A stretch of DNA of 64,000 nucleotides, taken from the NCBI RefSeq assembly GCF_025685645.1, contig NZ_JAGSYF010000004.1:310001-374000 (forward strand). Direction: 5' to 3'. How positions within the stretch are numbered: the first letter of the stretch is position 1; each line of letters opens with the position of its first letter. Shown here in pieces: positions 25,247 to 34,470 of the stretch. Under the pieces are notes generated by a model that was not told the origin of the DNA, did not search any database, and worked only from the letters and a program-made list of their open reading frames with translations. The translations under genes were made by a program, and so were the position numbers. Origin of the DNA: Edaphobacter bradus. Lineage in GTDB: Bacteria; Acidobacteriota; Terriglobia; Terriglobales; Acidobacteriaceae.

Positions 25247-27268
25247 TCAGGGATGGTCCAGGGGGCGGTCGGTGAAGAGCGCCTTGCCGGAGGTCTCTTC
25301 GAGCAGAATCCTATTGTTGCCAAGCAGATGGTCGACTTCGTCGCGCTTTTCAAGCGGTACGAAGAGGATTTTGCGCTCGCCAGTTCCCCATATCCTGAGC
25401 AGATCGTTTGAGTTGAGGAAGATGGGAGGCGCGTCAGGGAAGGTGGAGCCGAAGATCATGGAAGATGAGCGTCCGTTGACGAGATCGACGTCTTCTCCTA
25501 GATAGAAGGGGATGGAGGAGCCGTAGGACTGGTCGCCGTACATGAGGACCCGGTTGTCGCGGGAGATTAGATGGTCGTCTTCGAGCTCCTGAATCTTTTC
25601 GGCGAGGTCCTGAGAGGAGAGCATGGGCGCGAAGCGGACGAAGGCGATGTGCGCGGCGATGAGGAAGACGGCGCTGGTGAGCGCGACGACGATGGTCGAG
25701 GCGAGATGGCGGCGGCGAACGCGAAGGATCCACGCGACCGCCGGGCCGATGGCGAAGGCGAGCGCGGCGAGCGAGGCGGGAAGGCGGAGCGCAGCGAAGC
25801 TGGGGCCGGTGAGGTCGAAGAAGTGCGACATGGAGAGGGTGTAGTCGCCGACACCGCGGTGGGCGAGCAGGTCTCCGATGTCGGGAACGAAGGGAAGATT
25901 GCGCGAGCTCCAAAGGCCGTAGGCGAGCGCCCCCGCCGCGCTGACGCCGACGACTGTAAGGATGGCGTGGGCGATAGTGAGCCAGCGACGGAAGGAGGGG
26001 GTTGAGTCGTAGGCGATCTCGGCGCGCGAGAGGGCCGCGGCGATGAGCATGAGCAGCGGAAGGTAGGCGGGGAAGGTGTAGTACTCCTGGTTGGTGGAGA
26101 TTGAGAAGAAGAGGAGTACGAGAGTGGCGTAGATGGTGAGGAGCAGCGTGGTACGGGTGGCGAAGGTATCGACGGAGTAGCGGACGTAACGGAAGATTCC
26201 GCGGTCGATCTCGTCGTGGTGGTCGAGACTCTGGAGCTTGTTAAGCGCGTAGTGCGAGGCGGAGCGGCGCTGGGTGAAGACCTTGAAGCCCTTGATGAAG
26301 GCGATAGGAAAGAAGAGGCTCCAGGGAAAGAGCCAGACGAGATGGAGGCTCCAGAAGAGATAGCCGGGGAGCTTGTTGTAGTCCATGGGGTAGCGCTTGC
26401 CGAGGAAGCGCAGGAAGTGCTCGTTGACGAAGTAGAACCAGAAGAAGCCGTGGCCGTTCATGCCTCCGGTGTTGCGCAGGCCGGCGAGGATATGCCAGGG
26501 AGCCGCGATGAGGAGGAAGAGCAGAAGTCCGGTGACAGGCTTGAGGAGAGCGACGCGGCGGTAGGTTCCGGTCAGGATGACGTAGACGGTCGCTGCTCCG
26601 AAGAAGAAGACGAGCGCGACGAGACCCTTGGTGAGTACCGCAAGCGCGAGGGAGACCCACATGCCGTAGGCGTACCAGGCCTTGCGGCGGGAGGGCCGGC
26701 GCGTTGCCGAGGCGAAGGAGCCGTATTCGGTCGAGACGACGGTCAGGGACTTGTTGAGCACCGTAAGCAGGCAGTAGAGCGCCGTGCAGAGGAAGAGCGA
26801 GAGCAAAACCTCGGGGATGTAGATGCGCGTGAAGAGGAAGACTCCGGCGCAGGTAAGGACGGCGAGGCCGGTGTAGAGCGCGGTGCGGGCGCGAAATGCG
26901 CGGTCGGCCCAGAGATAGCCGAGCAGGGCGAGGAGGAGAACTGCGATGGCCTCAGGTAGATGCGCGGCGAAGGTATTGAAGCCGAAGATGCGGAAGCTGA
27001 GCGCGTCGAGCCAGTAGGGGAGCGGGGCCTTCTCGAGGTAGCGGATGCCGTCGACCTTGAGGGTGACGAGATCTCCGCTAAGGGCCATGTGACGGGCGGC
27101 GTTGGCGTGGGTTCCGTCGGCGTCGTCGAGGATGGACGGCGCGAAGAGGGAGGCAAAGAAGACGACCAGCCAGAGCGAGGCGAGCAGAAGGAGAGCAAAA
27201 GGGCGCCGGAGAACGGCCGGGGCAAGGTCGTTTCGTTCAGCGCGCTGGAGGAGGGCTTGTTCTGTCAT
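25247..27268 (-). CDS. Second ArnT-like (GT83/PMT fold) polytopic glycosyltransferase
   Basis: The 673-residue paralogue of the neighbouring gene has SILDDADGTHANAARHMAL and DGIRYLEKAPLPYWLDALS (EKAPLxYW in place of DKPPLxYW), plus about 12 membrane helices and a C-terminal periplasmic domain (FLGEDVDLVNG, close to IHLINGDVNG in the paralogue). It probably transfers a sugar from a polyprenyl-phosphate donor at the periplasmic face. ATG 27268 was chosen; GTG 27280 is an alternative. The two genes are 48 bases apart and likely co-transcribed. They share architecture but have clearly diverged, suggesting different donors or acceptors. Confidence 0.85.
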   Translation of the reverse strand: MTEQALLQRAERNDLAPAVLRRPFALLLLASLWLVVFFASLFAPSILDDADGTHANAARHMALSGDLVTLKVDGIRYLEKAPLPYWLDALSFRIFGFNTFAAHLPEAIAVLLLALLGYLWADRAFRARTALYTGLAVLTCAGVFLFTRIYIPEVLLSLFLCTALYCLLTVLNKSLTVVSTEYGSFASATRRPSRRKAWYAYGMWVSLALAVLTKGLVALVFFFGAATVYVILTGTYRRVALLKPVTGLLLFLLIAAPWHILAGLRNTGGMNGHGFFWFYFVNEHFLRFLGKRYPMDYNKLPGYLFWSLHLVWLFPWSLFFPIAFIKGFKVFTQRRSASHYALNKLQSLDHHDEIDRGIFRYVRYSVDTFATRTTLLLTIYATLVLLFFSISTNQEYYTFPAYLPLLMLIAAALSRAEIAYDSTPSFRRWLTIAHAILTVVGVSAAGALAYGLWSSRNLPFVPDIGDLLAHRGVGDYTLSMSHFFDLTGPSFAALRLPASLAALAFAIGPAVAWILRVRRRHLASTIVVALTSAVFLIAAHIAFVRFAPMLSSQDLAEKIQELEDDHLISRDNRVLMYGDQSYGSSIPFYLGEDVDLVNGRSSSMIFGSTFPDAPPIFLNSNDLLRIWGTGERKILFVPLEKRDEVDHLLGNNRILLEETSGKALFTDRPLDHP

Positions 27269-27491
27269 TGTTAAAGGCACATCTCTTTAAGGATAAATGG
27301 GGTTAGAGGATAAAGCGACGGTTCGCTGGCCGGGGTAGTGTCTGAAAAGACGTAGCAGGGGCTATAGATAGTTTCTCTATCTCACACAAATAGTGAATGT
27401 TTTCCACCATCGCGCTTTTTCAGAGCGTGGGATGTATCTTGCTTATGGGGGTGATTTTCCCCTTTCAAGACGATGGAGATACAGACGGGCG

Positions 27492-29051
27492 ATGCCGACG
27501 TTTGCCGCAGTTGATATTGGGTCGAATTCTTGTCGGCTGAAGATTGCTTCGGTCCACATGCACAGACTGAAGACGTTGCATGAAGACCGGGAGGTTACAC
27601 GGCTCGGAGAGAGCGTCTTTCAGACGGGCGTGATCTCTCCGGAGGCGATGGCGGCGACGATCCGCGCGCTGAAGCGGTTTCATAAAGCGGTGCAGATGCA
27701 CGCGTCGGACAAGGTCCGCGTGGTGGCGACGAGCGCTCTGCGGGATGCGCGGAATGCAGATGCGTTCACGGAGTGGGTGCGTTCGGCGACGGGATGGCAT
27801 GTGGAGGTGATCTCGGGGCTGGAGGAGGGCCGGCTGATTCACCTGGGAGTGGTAACCCATGAGGTGGGCGCGCGGGGCCGGTGCCTGATGATCGACCTGG
27901 GTGGCGGAAGCTGCGAGGTGACGCTGTCAGATGGAGGGCGGGTCAAGTCGATGGTCAGCATGCCGCTGGGAGCGGTGCGGCTGACGGAGTTTCTGCCGAC
28001 GGACCCTCCGGCGAAGGAGGATGTGGCGCGGCTGAAGCAGTTGATCGATCGCGAGATCAAGAAGGCGGAGCGGAAGATTGGCGCACCGCGGGTGGGGCTG
28101 GTGATTGCGACCTCAGGAACGGCTGCGGCCCTGGCCGAGGCCAGTGGTCATGCGGCGAGGAAGACGGCCGCGAAGAAGACGCTCCAAAAGAAGCGGCTGG
28201 AGCACGTGGGAGCTTTGACTGCAACGACGGATGAGGTTCGGCGGATTACCGACCGCTTTGTGAAGATGACGAACGAGCAGCGCGCAGTGATTCCGGGGAT
28301 CGGGCCGCGGAGGTCGGAGATCATTGTGGGCGGTGCGCTGGTGTACACGAACCTGATGGAGCGGTTGGGGCTGAAGAGCTTTCGATACTCTCCGCTGGGG
28401 CTGCGGGACGGTGTGCTGGCGCAGATGCTGGGCGATGTCGATCTGCGGGCCTCAGTGCACCAGAAGATTGAGAGTGAGCGCTGGGCCGGAGTGCTGGAGG
28501 TCTGCCGGAGATACGGGATCGACCTGAAGCTGACGGAACCGGTGCGGGAGCACGTGGTGCAGTTGTTCAATGCGCTGGCGAAGGTGCACGAGCTGCCGGA
28601 GGAGTACAGGCTGTGGCTGGAGTCGGCGGCGATGATGCAGGACGTCGGCAAATTCATGAACCACCAGGGGAATCACCGACACACGCAGTACATTCTGGCG
28701 AACTCGGAGATCTTCGGGTTTTCGCCGGAGCAGCGGGCGATTGTGAGCGCGCTGGCACGGTACCTGGGCAAGACGCGGCCGGACGCGATGGACAGGGTGA
28801 TGCGGACGATTCCGCTGGAGGAGCACACGCATGTGGTGCGGGGAATCGTGCTGCTTCGGCTGGCGGTGGCGCTGAACCAGGACAGGGCAAGCGCGACGGT
28901 GCGGCTGAGGATCCATGTGTATCCCAGACGGGTGCTGCTGGAGTTGGTTCCCGGGCGCGGCGGGGCGGAGTTGGAGGCGTGGTCGCTGAAGAAGGAGGCG
29001 GCTTACTTCCGCGAGATCTTCCGGCGTGAGCTCTTCGTCGAGGTGGCGTAG
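27492..29051 (+). CDS. Ppx/GppA family exopolyphosphatase with C-terminal HD domain
   Basis: The 519-residue protein has an actin-like ASKHA phosphatase fold with AAVDIGSNSCRLKIA (phosphate loop 1) and MIDLGGGSCEVTL (loop 2), then a C-terminal HD-type domain with MMQDVGKFMNHQGNHRHTQY. The family hydrolyses polyphosphate or pppGpp; sequence does not separate the two. I start at ATG 27492, just before the conserved PTFAAVDIG; the frame extends upstream to 27393 but that part lacks conservation. The 3' end overlaps the oppositely oriented sixA-like gene by 49 bases, so the two messages can pair. Confidence 0.88.
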   Translation: MPTFAAVDIGSNSCRLKIASVHMHRLKTLHEDREVTRLGESVFQTGVISPEAMAATIRALKRFHKAVQMHASDKVRVVATSALRDARNADAFTEWVRSATGWHVEVISGLEEGRLIHLGVVTHEVGARGRCLMIDLGGGSCEVTLSDGGRVKSMVSMPLGAVRLTEFLPTDPPAKEDVARLKQLIDREIKKAERKIGAPRVGLVIATSGTAAALAEASGHAARKTAAKKTLQKKRLEHVGALTATTDEVRRITDRFVKMTNEQRAVIPGIGPRRSEIIVGGALVYTNLMERLGLKSFRYSPLGLRDGVLAQMLGDVDLRASVHQKIESERWAGVLEVCRRYGIDLKLTEPVREHVVQLFNALAKVHELPEEYRLWLESAAMMQDVGKFMNHQGNHRHTQYILANSEIFGFSPEQRAIVSALARYLGKTRPDAMDRVMRTIPLEEHTHVVRGIVLLRLAVALNQDRASATVRLRIHVYPRRVLLELVPGRGGAELEAWSLKKEAAYFREIFRRELFVEVA

Positions 29052-29539
29052 AGGGCTCGGACGGTGCGGGAGTCGAGCAGCCAGGTCAGCGTGGCCGGGC
29101 TGCGTGAGTAGGAGAGGCGTGCGATCGTGCCTTTGCGCAGCCGTACCTGCGGGTTGACAGCGGCTGAGGCTGGAACCAGGAGCGAGCTGAGGAAGAGGGT
29201 GAGGTTGGGGTTGTGGCCGACGACGAGGACGTTCTCGTAGTCGCGGCAGTCGGAGAGAAGCCTGTGGAAGTCCTGGAGAGAGGCTTCGGGAGCCAGTGAT
29301 TTGGAGAGCAGGATCTGCGACTCGTAGCCGGTTTCGTTGCTGACGAGTGACGCGGTCTGGAGGCTGCGCTTGAGGGGGCTCGAGACGACAAGGTCAAACT
29401 GAATCTTCAGGGCGTTGAGGACATGCGCGAGCTGGAGGCAGTGGCGCTTGCCCTCCTTATCGAGAGGGCGTTTGACGTCCAGCAGTGGATTGACTCGTCG
29501 GATTCCGGCGCTGGCGTGCCGAAGGATGAAGAGGTTCAT
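29003..29539 (-). CDS. SixA-type phosphohistidine phosphatase
   Basis: The 178-residue histidine-phosphatase-superfamily enzyme has LFILRHASAG (RHG-type motif with the catalytic His8), VVSSPLKRSLQTA (second Arg), and VLVVGHNPNLTLFL (second catalytic His). SixA dephosphorylates phosphohistidine on HPt or PTS proteins. The C-terminus is longer than E. coli SixA and ends in a basic tail that is antisense to the ppx end. Co-directional upstream genes are a small Pro-rich frame and a methyltransferase. Confidence 0.85.
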   Translation of the reverse strand: MNLFILRHASAGIRRVNPLLDVKRPLDKEGKRHCLQLAHVLNALKIQFDLVVSSPLKRSLQTASLVSNETGYESQILLSKSLAPEASLQDFHRLLSDCRDYENVLVVGHNPNLTLFLSSLLVPASAAVNPQVRLRKGTIARLSYSRSPATLTWLLDSRTVRALYATSTKSSRRKISRK

Positions 29540-29586
29540 AGGCCTGAATCTTAGCAGCGTTTTGGGGAGGCGGCGAGGCCTCGGCT

Positions 29587-29757
29587 TTAGTGATCGGGTT
29601 TCTTAGGATCGTGGTGGAAGACGCCGGGATCGGGGTGGTCGAGCGAAGGCACGGCGGGTTCCGGGTCGGGGATTGGGTCGGGGCGTGGGGGATGTGGGGC
29701 AGGCTCCGGCGGGGTCGGCTCGGGCGAGGAAGCAGCGGTGGAGTAGAAGTCTGCCAC
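29587..29757 (-). CDS. Possible small Pro-rich protein (56 residues)
   Basis: A minus-strand frame from GTG 29757 to TAA 29587 encodes an acidic, Pro-rich chain (PEPTPPEPAPHPPRPDPIPD, then a His/Asp/Pro tail). It lies in the 275-base gap between the methyltransferase and sixA-like genes and is co-directional with both. No clear ribosome-binding site is seen and composition alone could produce such a frame, so this is tentative. Confidence 0.35.
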   Translation of the reverse strand: MADFYSTAASSPEPTPPEPAPHPPRPDPIPDPEPAVPSLDHPDPGVFHHDPKKPDH

Positions 29758-29814
29758 GGCGTAGTTACCAGACGTCAGAGTATAGACGCATCAGCGAACC
29801 GATGAGAAGGAAGA

Positions 29815-30483
29815 CTAAGCCGTCTGCGATGGTGCAGGGGTTTGCCAGAGTTCGGTTGTCAGAATGCCTCCGAGGCTGTGGTGGCGGGCAATGCAGGTGA
29901 GGCCGGAGCGAGTGAGGGGTGTGGCGTGATCGGGAAGGCGGCTGGCGCGCAGTCCAGTGAGGATGCGGAAGGCGAGGTAGAGTCCGCGGACGAAGACCCG
30001 CGCGGCGGGTGCGCGCCGGCCGGGTGGGATTCGGAAGTCAGAGAGGAGCCAGAGTGCCCGGGGTGCGAGCGATGGAGCGATGCGGCTGACGAGAGAGTCG
30101 AGCTCGGATTGCGAGAGGCAGTCGAGAAAGAAGTGGGTGACGATGAGGTCGTAGGTTTCGGATGGAGTGAAGGCGAGTGCGTCGCATTGGAGGGGGCGGA
30201 GGCGCAGGTCTGCGTCGAGGACGGCTGCATCGCATCGCTGGCGGAGGAGCCGGAGCATGGCGGCGCTGGTATCGATCGCGGTGGCGTGAAGGCGTGGGTT
30301 CGCGGCGAGGAGATGCGCGAGGAAACGGCCGTCTCCGTCGCCGAGGACGAGAGCATTGGTAGCGTGGGTGACGGCAGGAAGGTAGTGAAGGCGAGTGCGT
30401 TCGAGGGCGCGGCCGAGCGTGAGGTGCTCGAGGGCGCGATAAGGGCGGGCGATGCGGTCGAAGTTGGGTTGCCGCGGCTTCAT
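29815..30483 (-). CDS. Class I SAM-dependent methyltransferase
   Basis: The 222-residue cytosolic protein has a Rossmann-type methyltransferase fold: FDRIARPYRALEHLTLG, then motif I ALVLGDGDGRFLAHLL (glycine loop), TAIDTSAAMLRLLRQR (acidic residue at the end of strand 2), and YDLIVTHFFLDCL (motif IV). The substrate is unknown. Its ATG overlaps the stop of the upstream membrane-protein gene in ATGA, so the two are translationally coupled, possibly acting on the same molecule. Confidence 0.82.
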   Translation of the reverse strand: MKPRQPNFDRIARPYRALEHLTLGRALERTRLHYLPAVTHATNALVLGDGDGRFLAHLLAANPRLHATAIDTSAAMLRLLRQRCDAAVLDADLRLRPLQCDALAFTPSETYDLIVTHFFLDCLSQSELDSLVSRIAPSLAPRALWLLSDFRIPPGRRAPAARVFVRGLYLAFRILTGLRASRLPDHATPLTRSGLTCIARHHSLGGILTTELWQTPAPSQTA

Positions 30484-31316
30484 AAGAGAGGGATGAGCAG
30501 GAGCGGGGTGAGGAGCGCCAGGTCGGCCGCGGCCCTTAGCGTAACTGTGGAATAGCGCTGGTGGCGATGATGGAGCAGGAGAAGCAAAGCTGTGGAGAGA
30601 ACTGTTGCTGCCGGGATGGGCCGGGGACAGCGGTGGTCAAAGAGGGCCAACAGGGCGCTCAGGACGGCGACGACCGCTGTGAAGAGCGTGAGGTGGCGGA
30701 GCGCGAATCGAGTGGTGGCATGGGGGGGATGGCTGGAGTGAGCGGATTCGTGCTCCCAAGCGTAGATGAAGAGACAGTTGAGGCTGCAGAGCGCGGCGAA
30801 GAGAATCGCCGGCGCAAGCAGAGGGAGGCGGAGCTCGGGACGGCGAGAGACGGTGGGGATAAAGGTCGCGGCAGCGAAGCAGATACCGACGGCGAGTTCC
30901 TTAGGCAGGCGATGCGCGTTGCGCGTGGCGTGGATGAGGACGAAGTAGCCGAAGACGAGTCCGCCGAGGATGAGGTAGAGGTGAATACTCTCGGACGGAA
31001 TGCGCGGAAGAAGAACGGCAAGTGTGAGTGATGCGAAAACGATTCCGATGAGGAAGGCGTCGCGGTGCTGATGGTGGAAGCGATGGCGCGGCTCAAGGTC
31101 TTCGGTGTCGAGCAGGCGGTCCCCTGCGTAGAGGCACCAGACGGCGGCGGCCATAGCGAGTGGCGAAGTCCAGGGCAGATGGATGTGGTTGGCTGTGGCG
31201 AGAAACCAGGTCCATGTCGCGGCCGCAGTTGGGGCGTCGAAGGAGAGGAGGTGCCAGAGTTGAAGGGGCGAGGCAGGAGTGCGCCGGGACGACCGGGTTC
31301 GCGAAAGCACAGCCAC
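30480..31316 (-). CDS. Polytopic membrane protein, possibly UbiA-like
   Basis: About 278 residues with seven to eight hydrophobic helices. After LQLWHLLSFDAP comes a helix with LYAGDRLLDTEDLEPRHRFH, which loosely resembles the Asp-rich first motif of UbiA prenyltransferases, but the second motif is not evident. The open frame continues upstream to 31640 only as a shadow of the GH57 gene; GTG 31316 or 31310 are the likely starts, with weak ribosome-binding signals. It overlaps the methyltransferase by four bases. No function is assigned. Confidence 0.65.
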   Translation of the reverse strand: MAVLSRTRSSRRTPASPLQLWHLLSFDAPTAAATWTWFLATANHIHLPWTSPLAMAAAVWCLYAGDRLLDTEDLEPRHRFHHQHRDAFLIGIVFASLTLAVLLPRIPSESIHLYLILGGLVFGYFVLIHATRNAHRLPKELAVGICFAAATFIPTVSRRPELRLPLLAPAILFAALCSLNCLFIYAWEHESAHSSHPPHATTRFALRHLTLFTAVVAVLSALLALFDHRCPRPIPAATVLSTALLLLLHHRHQRYSTVTLRAAADLALLTPLLLIPLL

Positions 31317-31380
31317 ACCTGATTTTAATGCCTGGCGCTCGTTGCGAGAATGGCTCCTCTGGCTGCAACGCCTGGTGTTT

Positions 31381-33204
31381 TCAGGCTGTGGCTTTGGCTG
31401 CGGAGTGGGGAGTGGCTTCGGCCGGGTTTTTACCCCGGGCTTGTTCGCGTTCCTGCTTTGCGCCTGCCGCCCAGAAGCCGGGGTCGATGTCGGGGAAGAT
31501 TTTGTCGCGCTCCTCGATCTCGCTGAGGCGCGTCTCCTGCGCATCGGTAAGCTTGCCGTCGGACTCGAAGGCCTGCCAGATGGCCTTGACCTCGTTGAAC
31601 TGCTCATTGTGGGTGATGAAGCGGACTTCGGCATAGTCACGGGCCGCGCCAGTGGTGATGAGGGACTGCCAGTCGGAAGACTCGAGCAGGAGAAGCTCGC
31701 GGCAGAGCTGCTGTGCGATGCGCTTGCCGAGAGCGGAGTTGCGCCAGAGGCCGGCGGTTGCGACCTCGCGGGTGTAGAGCTCTGCAGGGTAGATGTAGGT
31801 GTAGGTCCAGCTCGTGTCCGGGTTCATCCAGACGTTGTTGTTGCCCTCGGCTCCCCAGGAGCCCTCGTGCATGGCGATCAAGCCGGCGCGGGGATATTGA
31901 TCGAGGTACTCGGAACCGCTAATGAACTGCACGTCGGTGTTGTAGTCGTGAAGGATACGCGCGACGGCCTCAAGCCAGAGCGGCCCCTCGAACCACCAGT
32001 GGCCGAAGAGCTCGGCGTCGAAGGGAGCGGAGAGGATAGGCGGAATGGCATCGCCGAGGCCGGGCTTGAGCGCTTCGTGGACGAGATGGACGAAGTGCGA
32101 AGCGTGGGTCTGTACCTGCTCGGCGGCCTGCTGGGGATAGTAGGGCTGCTTATCGCCCATGTCGACTTTGTGGCCGGTGACGCGCCAGTAGCGGTGTCCT
32201 CCGGGCCAGCGCTTCTTGTGGAAGTCGAGATAGAGGGCGTCGCCGGGGTAGCCGAAATCGCCGGACCAGACCTGGAGGCCGGTGCGAGGATCGCGCGGGA
32301 AGATCGTTGTTGCGTGCTGCTTATCGTAGGGGCCATCGACGTAGTAGGGCTGATAGAGCGTGCGATGGGAGGCTTGCGTCATCTGCTCGGCTGGAGCGTT
32401 GACGGGGACGTCGCCCTTCAACAGCTCGTAGGGCGAGGGGACACGGTGGCCCTCCTCGACGAGATGAGTGTCAACGACGAAGAAGTCGATGCCAGACTCC
32501 GAGAGTGCTTGTTCGACGCCGATGCGGTCGAAGCTGGGAGGTGGCTGCGTGCCATCGGCGAAGGAGACCGGGTGGTTCCAGGAGCCGGCGGGGCGGTAGC
32601 CGCACTCAGGTGTCCAGATGCCGCGCGGAGGGCGGTCAAAGTAGCGTATGTGAGTGCTAACAGCAGTGCGAATCTGCGCGCGGACGCTCTCGTCGGTTCC
32701 CAGTAGAGGCAGGTAGCCGTGGGTCGCGCAGCTGGTGATGATCTCGATGAGTCCGGTGTCGTTGAAGTGGCGGAAGCCGGAGATGATGCTGCCGTTGAGG
32801 GCGCGGAAGTCCTCGATCGCCTGGGTGAAGAAACGGTGCCAGAAGCGGGCCGTGTCTGCGAGGTGGGCTTCGCCGGACTGCGTGAAGTAGGCCTCGTCCT
32901 CGCGCGCGGCGACGATCTTGCGGGTGAGGTATTTGGGAAACTCCGCGATGAAGATCGGGTGCGAGAACTGCTCGAGCAGGATCGGCGAGAGACTGAGGTT
33001 GCAGTTGAAACGGATCTTGTCGCGCTCAAGATTGCGCAGGACGCGGAGAAGCGGGAGATATGTCTCGGCGGCAGCCTCGTGGAGCCACTCCATGCCATGC
33101 GGCCAGGTGCCGTGGTTGACGACGTAGGGCAAATGAGCATGCAGGGTGAAGGTGAGATAGCCTGCCGGTCGTCGCTTCTCTGCGGTGGAGGATGCCTGCG
33201 CCAA
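31381..33204 (-). CDS. GH57 family glycoside hydrolase, 1,4-alpha-glucan branching enzyme type
   Basis: The product of about 607 residues has GYLTFTLHAHLPYVV at its N-terminus, the nucleophile motif IWTPECGYRPAG (catalytic Glu) and SAPFDAELFGHWWFEGP with the acid/base Asp, all typical of GH57 branching enzymes (DUF1957 C-terminal domain). It would introduce alpha-1,6 branches into glycogen-like glucan in the cytoplasm. There is no ATG near the conserved start. TTG 33204 has GAGG six bases upstream, and a terminator hairpin at 33290-33320 argues against the longer frame to 33285. Other glycogen genes are not in the window. Confidence 0.88.
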   Translation of the reverse strand: MAQASSTAEKRRPAGYLTFTLHAHLPYVVNHGTWPHGMEWLHEAAAETYLPLLRVLRNLERDKIRFNCNLSLSPILLEQFSHPIFIAEFPKYLTRKIVAAREDEAYFTQSGEAHLADTARFWHRFFTQAIEDFRALNGSIISGFRHFNDTGLIEIITSCATHGYLPLLGTDESVRAQIRTAVSTHIRYFDRPPRGIWTPECGYRPAGSWNHPVSFADGTQPPPSFDRIGVEQALSESGIDFFVVDTHLVEEGHRVPSPYELLKGDVPVNAPAEQMTQASHRTLYQPYYVDGPYDKQHATTIFPRDPRTGLQVWSGDFGYPGDALYLDFHKKRWPGGHRYWRVTGHKVDMGDKQPYYPQQAAEQVQTHASHFVHLVHEALKPGLGDAIPPILSAPFDAELFGHWWFEGPLWLEAVARILHDYNTDVQFISGSEYLDQYPRAGLIAMHEGSWGAEGNNNVWMNPDTSWTYTYIYPAELYTREVATAGLWRNSALGKRIAQQLCRELLLLESSDWQSLITTGAARDYAEVRFITHNEQFNEVKAIWQAFESDGKLTDAQETRLSEIEERDKIFPDIDPGFWAAGAKQEREQARGKNPAEATPHSAAKATA

Positions 33205-33289
33205 GACGAACCTCGCTCTCGGTTGACGATCTGGTTTGGGTGGGCTCGGTGAAATCGAGTCTACACCACCAGGATGAAGGCACAAATGC

Positions 33290-33320
33290 TGCGGCAGCCT
33301 TTCGAGGTCAGGCTGCCGCA
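33290..33320 (-). terminator. Terminator-like hairpin between the BON lipoprotein and GH57 genes
   Basis: A perfect 10-bp stem (TGCGGCAGCC with GGCTGCCGCA, 11-base loop) lies 28 bases after the stop of the minus-strand BON-domain gene. The following minus-strand bases (GCATTTGTGCC) give only a short T-run. Confidence 0.65.
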
Positions 33321-33348
33321 GAGCGAGATGTTTGCACCGCAGGACGAA

Positions 33349-34470
33349 TTACTGCGGTTGGTCCTGAGGAGCGTCCGCCGGGGTCAAGGGACGCCGCTGG
33401 CCGGTGGAGTTTCCAGTTGTGCTGAGTGTGCTCGAGGTAGAGGCCCGAACAGCCAGCGTGTTGGTCAGGTGGAAGTTGACAAGGCTCTCGGAGGCGATCT
33501 GAACCTGCTCTCCTCGAGTGATGGTATTGGCTCCGGCTCCGACGCCGCCTCCGGCTGCTGCGCCGATGGCCGCGCCTTTGCCGCCACCGAGGATTCCGCC
33601 GAGGATAGCGCCTACGGCCGCGCCGCCGCCGACCTTCTCAGCGGTGTTCTTGCCGCGTCCCTTACCCTGAACGCTATAGGGTTCGGTGGAGACGGCGAGA
33701 GAATCGCCGTGGCGGTTGATGCTGACGAGCTCGATGGTCAGCAGGGAGTTGCCCTTGTAGTGAGCAGCCTCCTGCGCAGCGGAGACGCGTCCGGAGACTG
33801 TGGTGCCCTGACGGATGGCCACGAGACCGTCCGCCATGATGTCGGTGGCGACGGTTCCGGAGAAGGACTGGCCAACCTGCGCCGTCGCACTGTCAAGCGT
33901 CTGCGTGATGCGGACGGGAATGACTGTTCCTGCAGGGATTGTGACGTTCTTGAAGGCCGGCGGCGGAGGAGGTGCCGGAGCAGCGGGCGCTGGCGGCGGT
34001 GGCGCTGCCGCGACAACAGGCGTGTGCTCAATCGGAGCTGGGGCGGGGGAGCGCTCTGGCCTGCTCGCTACTGGTTTCGGGGCCTTCGGCTGCTTCGCGG
34101 GAGTTGCCGGTTCCGGTGCGGGAGCGACAGCCGCTACGGGAGCGGGAGTGGGCGCCTGGACCGTGAGGTCGTTGACCACGGTCTTTACGCCTGGGACCTG
34201 GGAGGCGTCAGCCGCGGCGAGCGAGCGGGCAGCCTCGCTGCTGACGGTGCCGTTGAGGGTGGCGACGCCGTTCTGAACGGAGGACTGGATCGATTCGCTG
34301 CTGAGCGCGCTGTCGCCAGAGATGCGGCTCTGAAGGCCAGAGCTCATGGTCGCGTCAGTGGGGGGAGTGGGGGAGGTTGAGCTCTTGCAGCCGGACACAG
34401 AGAGCGCGAGCGCAAGGGCTGTGATGGCTACGAAGGAACGTGATGTCAGGCCTAAACGATGGTTATCCAT
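33349..34470 (-). CDS. Lipoprotein with BON domain, Pro-rich linker and glycine-zipper segment
   Basis: The 373-residue product has a lipobox (SVSGC, Cys at residue 28). A BON domain spans about residues 45-108 (SVQNGVATLNGTVSSEAAR, GVKTVVNDLTV), followed by an Ala/Pro-rich linker to about 185. A beta domain follows (PAGTVIPVRITQTLDS). A glycine-zipper stretch around residues 265-310 (AVGAILGGILGGGKGAAIGA) could insert in or span a membrane. BON domains bind phospholipid surfaces, so this is probably an outer-membrane-associated envelope protein. GGAGAAAGAG precedes the ATG. Confidence 0.82.
   Translation of the reverse strand: MDNHRLGLTSRSFVAITALALALSVSGCKSSTSPTPPTDATMSSGLQSRISGDSALSSESIQSSVQNGVATLNGTVSSEAARSLAAADASQVPGVKTVVNDLTVQAPTPAPVAAVAPAPEPATPAKQPKAPKPVASRPERSPAPAPIEHTPVVAAAPPPPAPAAPAPPPPPAFKNVTIPAGTVIPVRITQTLDSATAQVGQSFSGTVATDIMADGLVAIRQGTTVSGRVSAAQEAAHYKGNSLLTIELVSINRHGDSLAVSTEPYSVQGKGRGKNTAEKVGGGAAVGAILGGILGGGKGAAIGAAAGGGVGAGANTITRGEQVQIASESLVNFHLTNTLAVRASTSSTLSTTGNSTGQRRPLTPADAPQDQPQ

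Noticed and set aside
30480..31640. 386-residue version of the UbiA-like membrane protein
   Set aside because: The first 108 codons are a Ser/Arg-rich shadow of the GH57 gene; the hydrophobic core begins after GTG 31316.
31279..32706. 475-residue open frame on the plus strand
   Set aside because: Antisense to the GH57 gene, which has clear catalytic motifs on the other strand.
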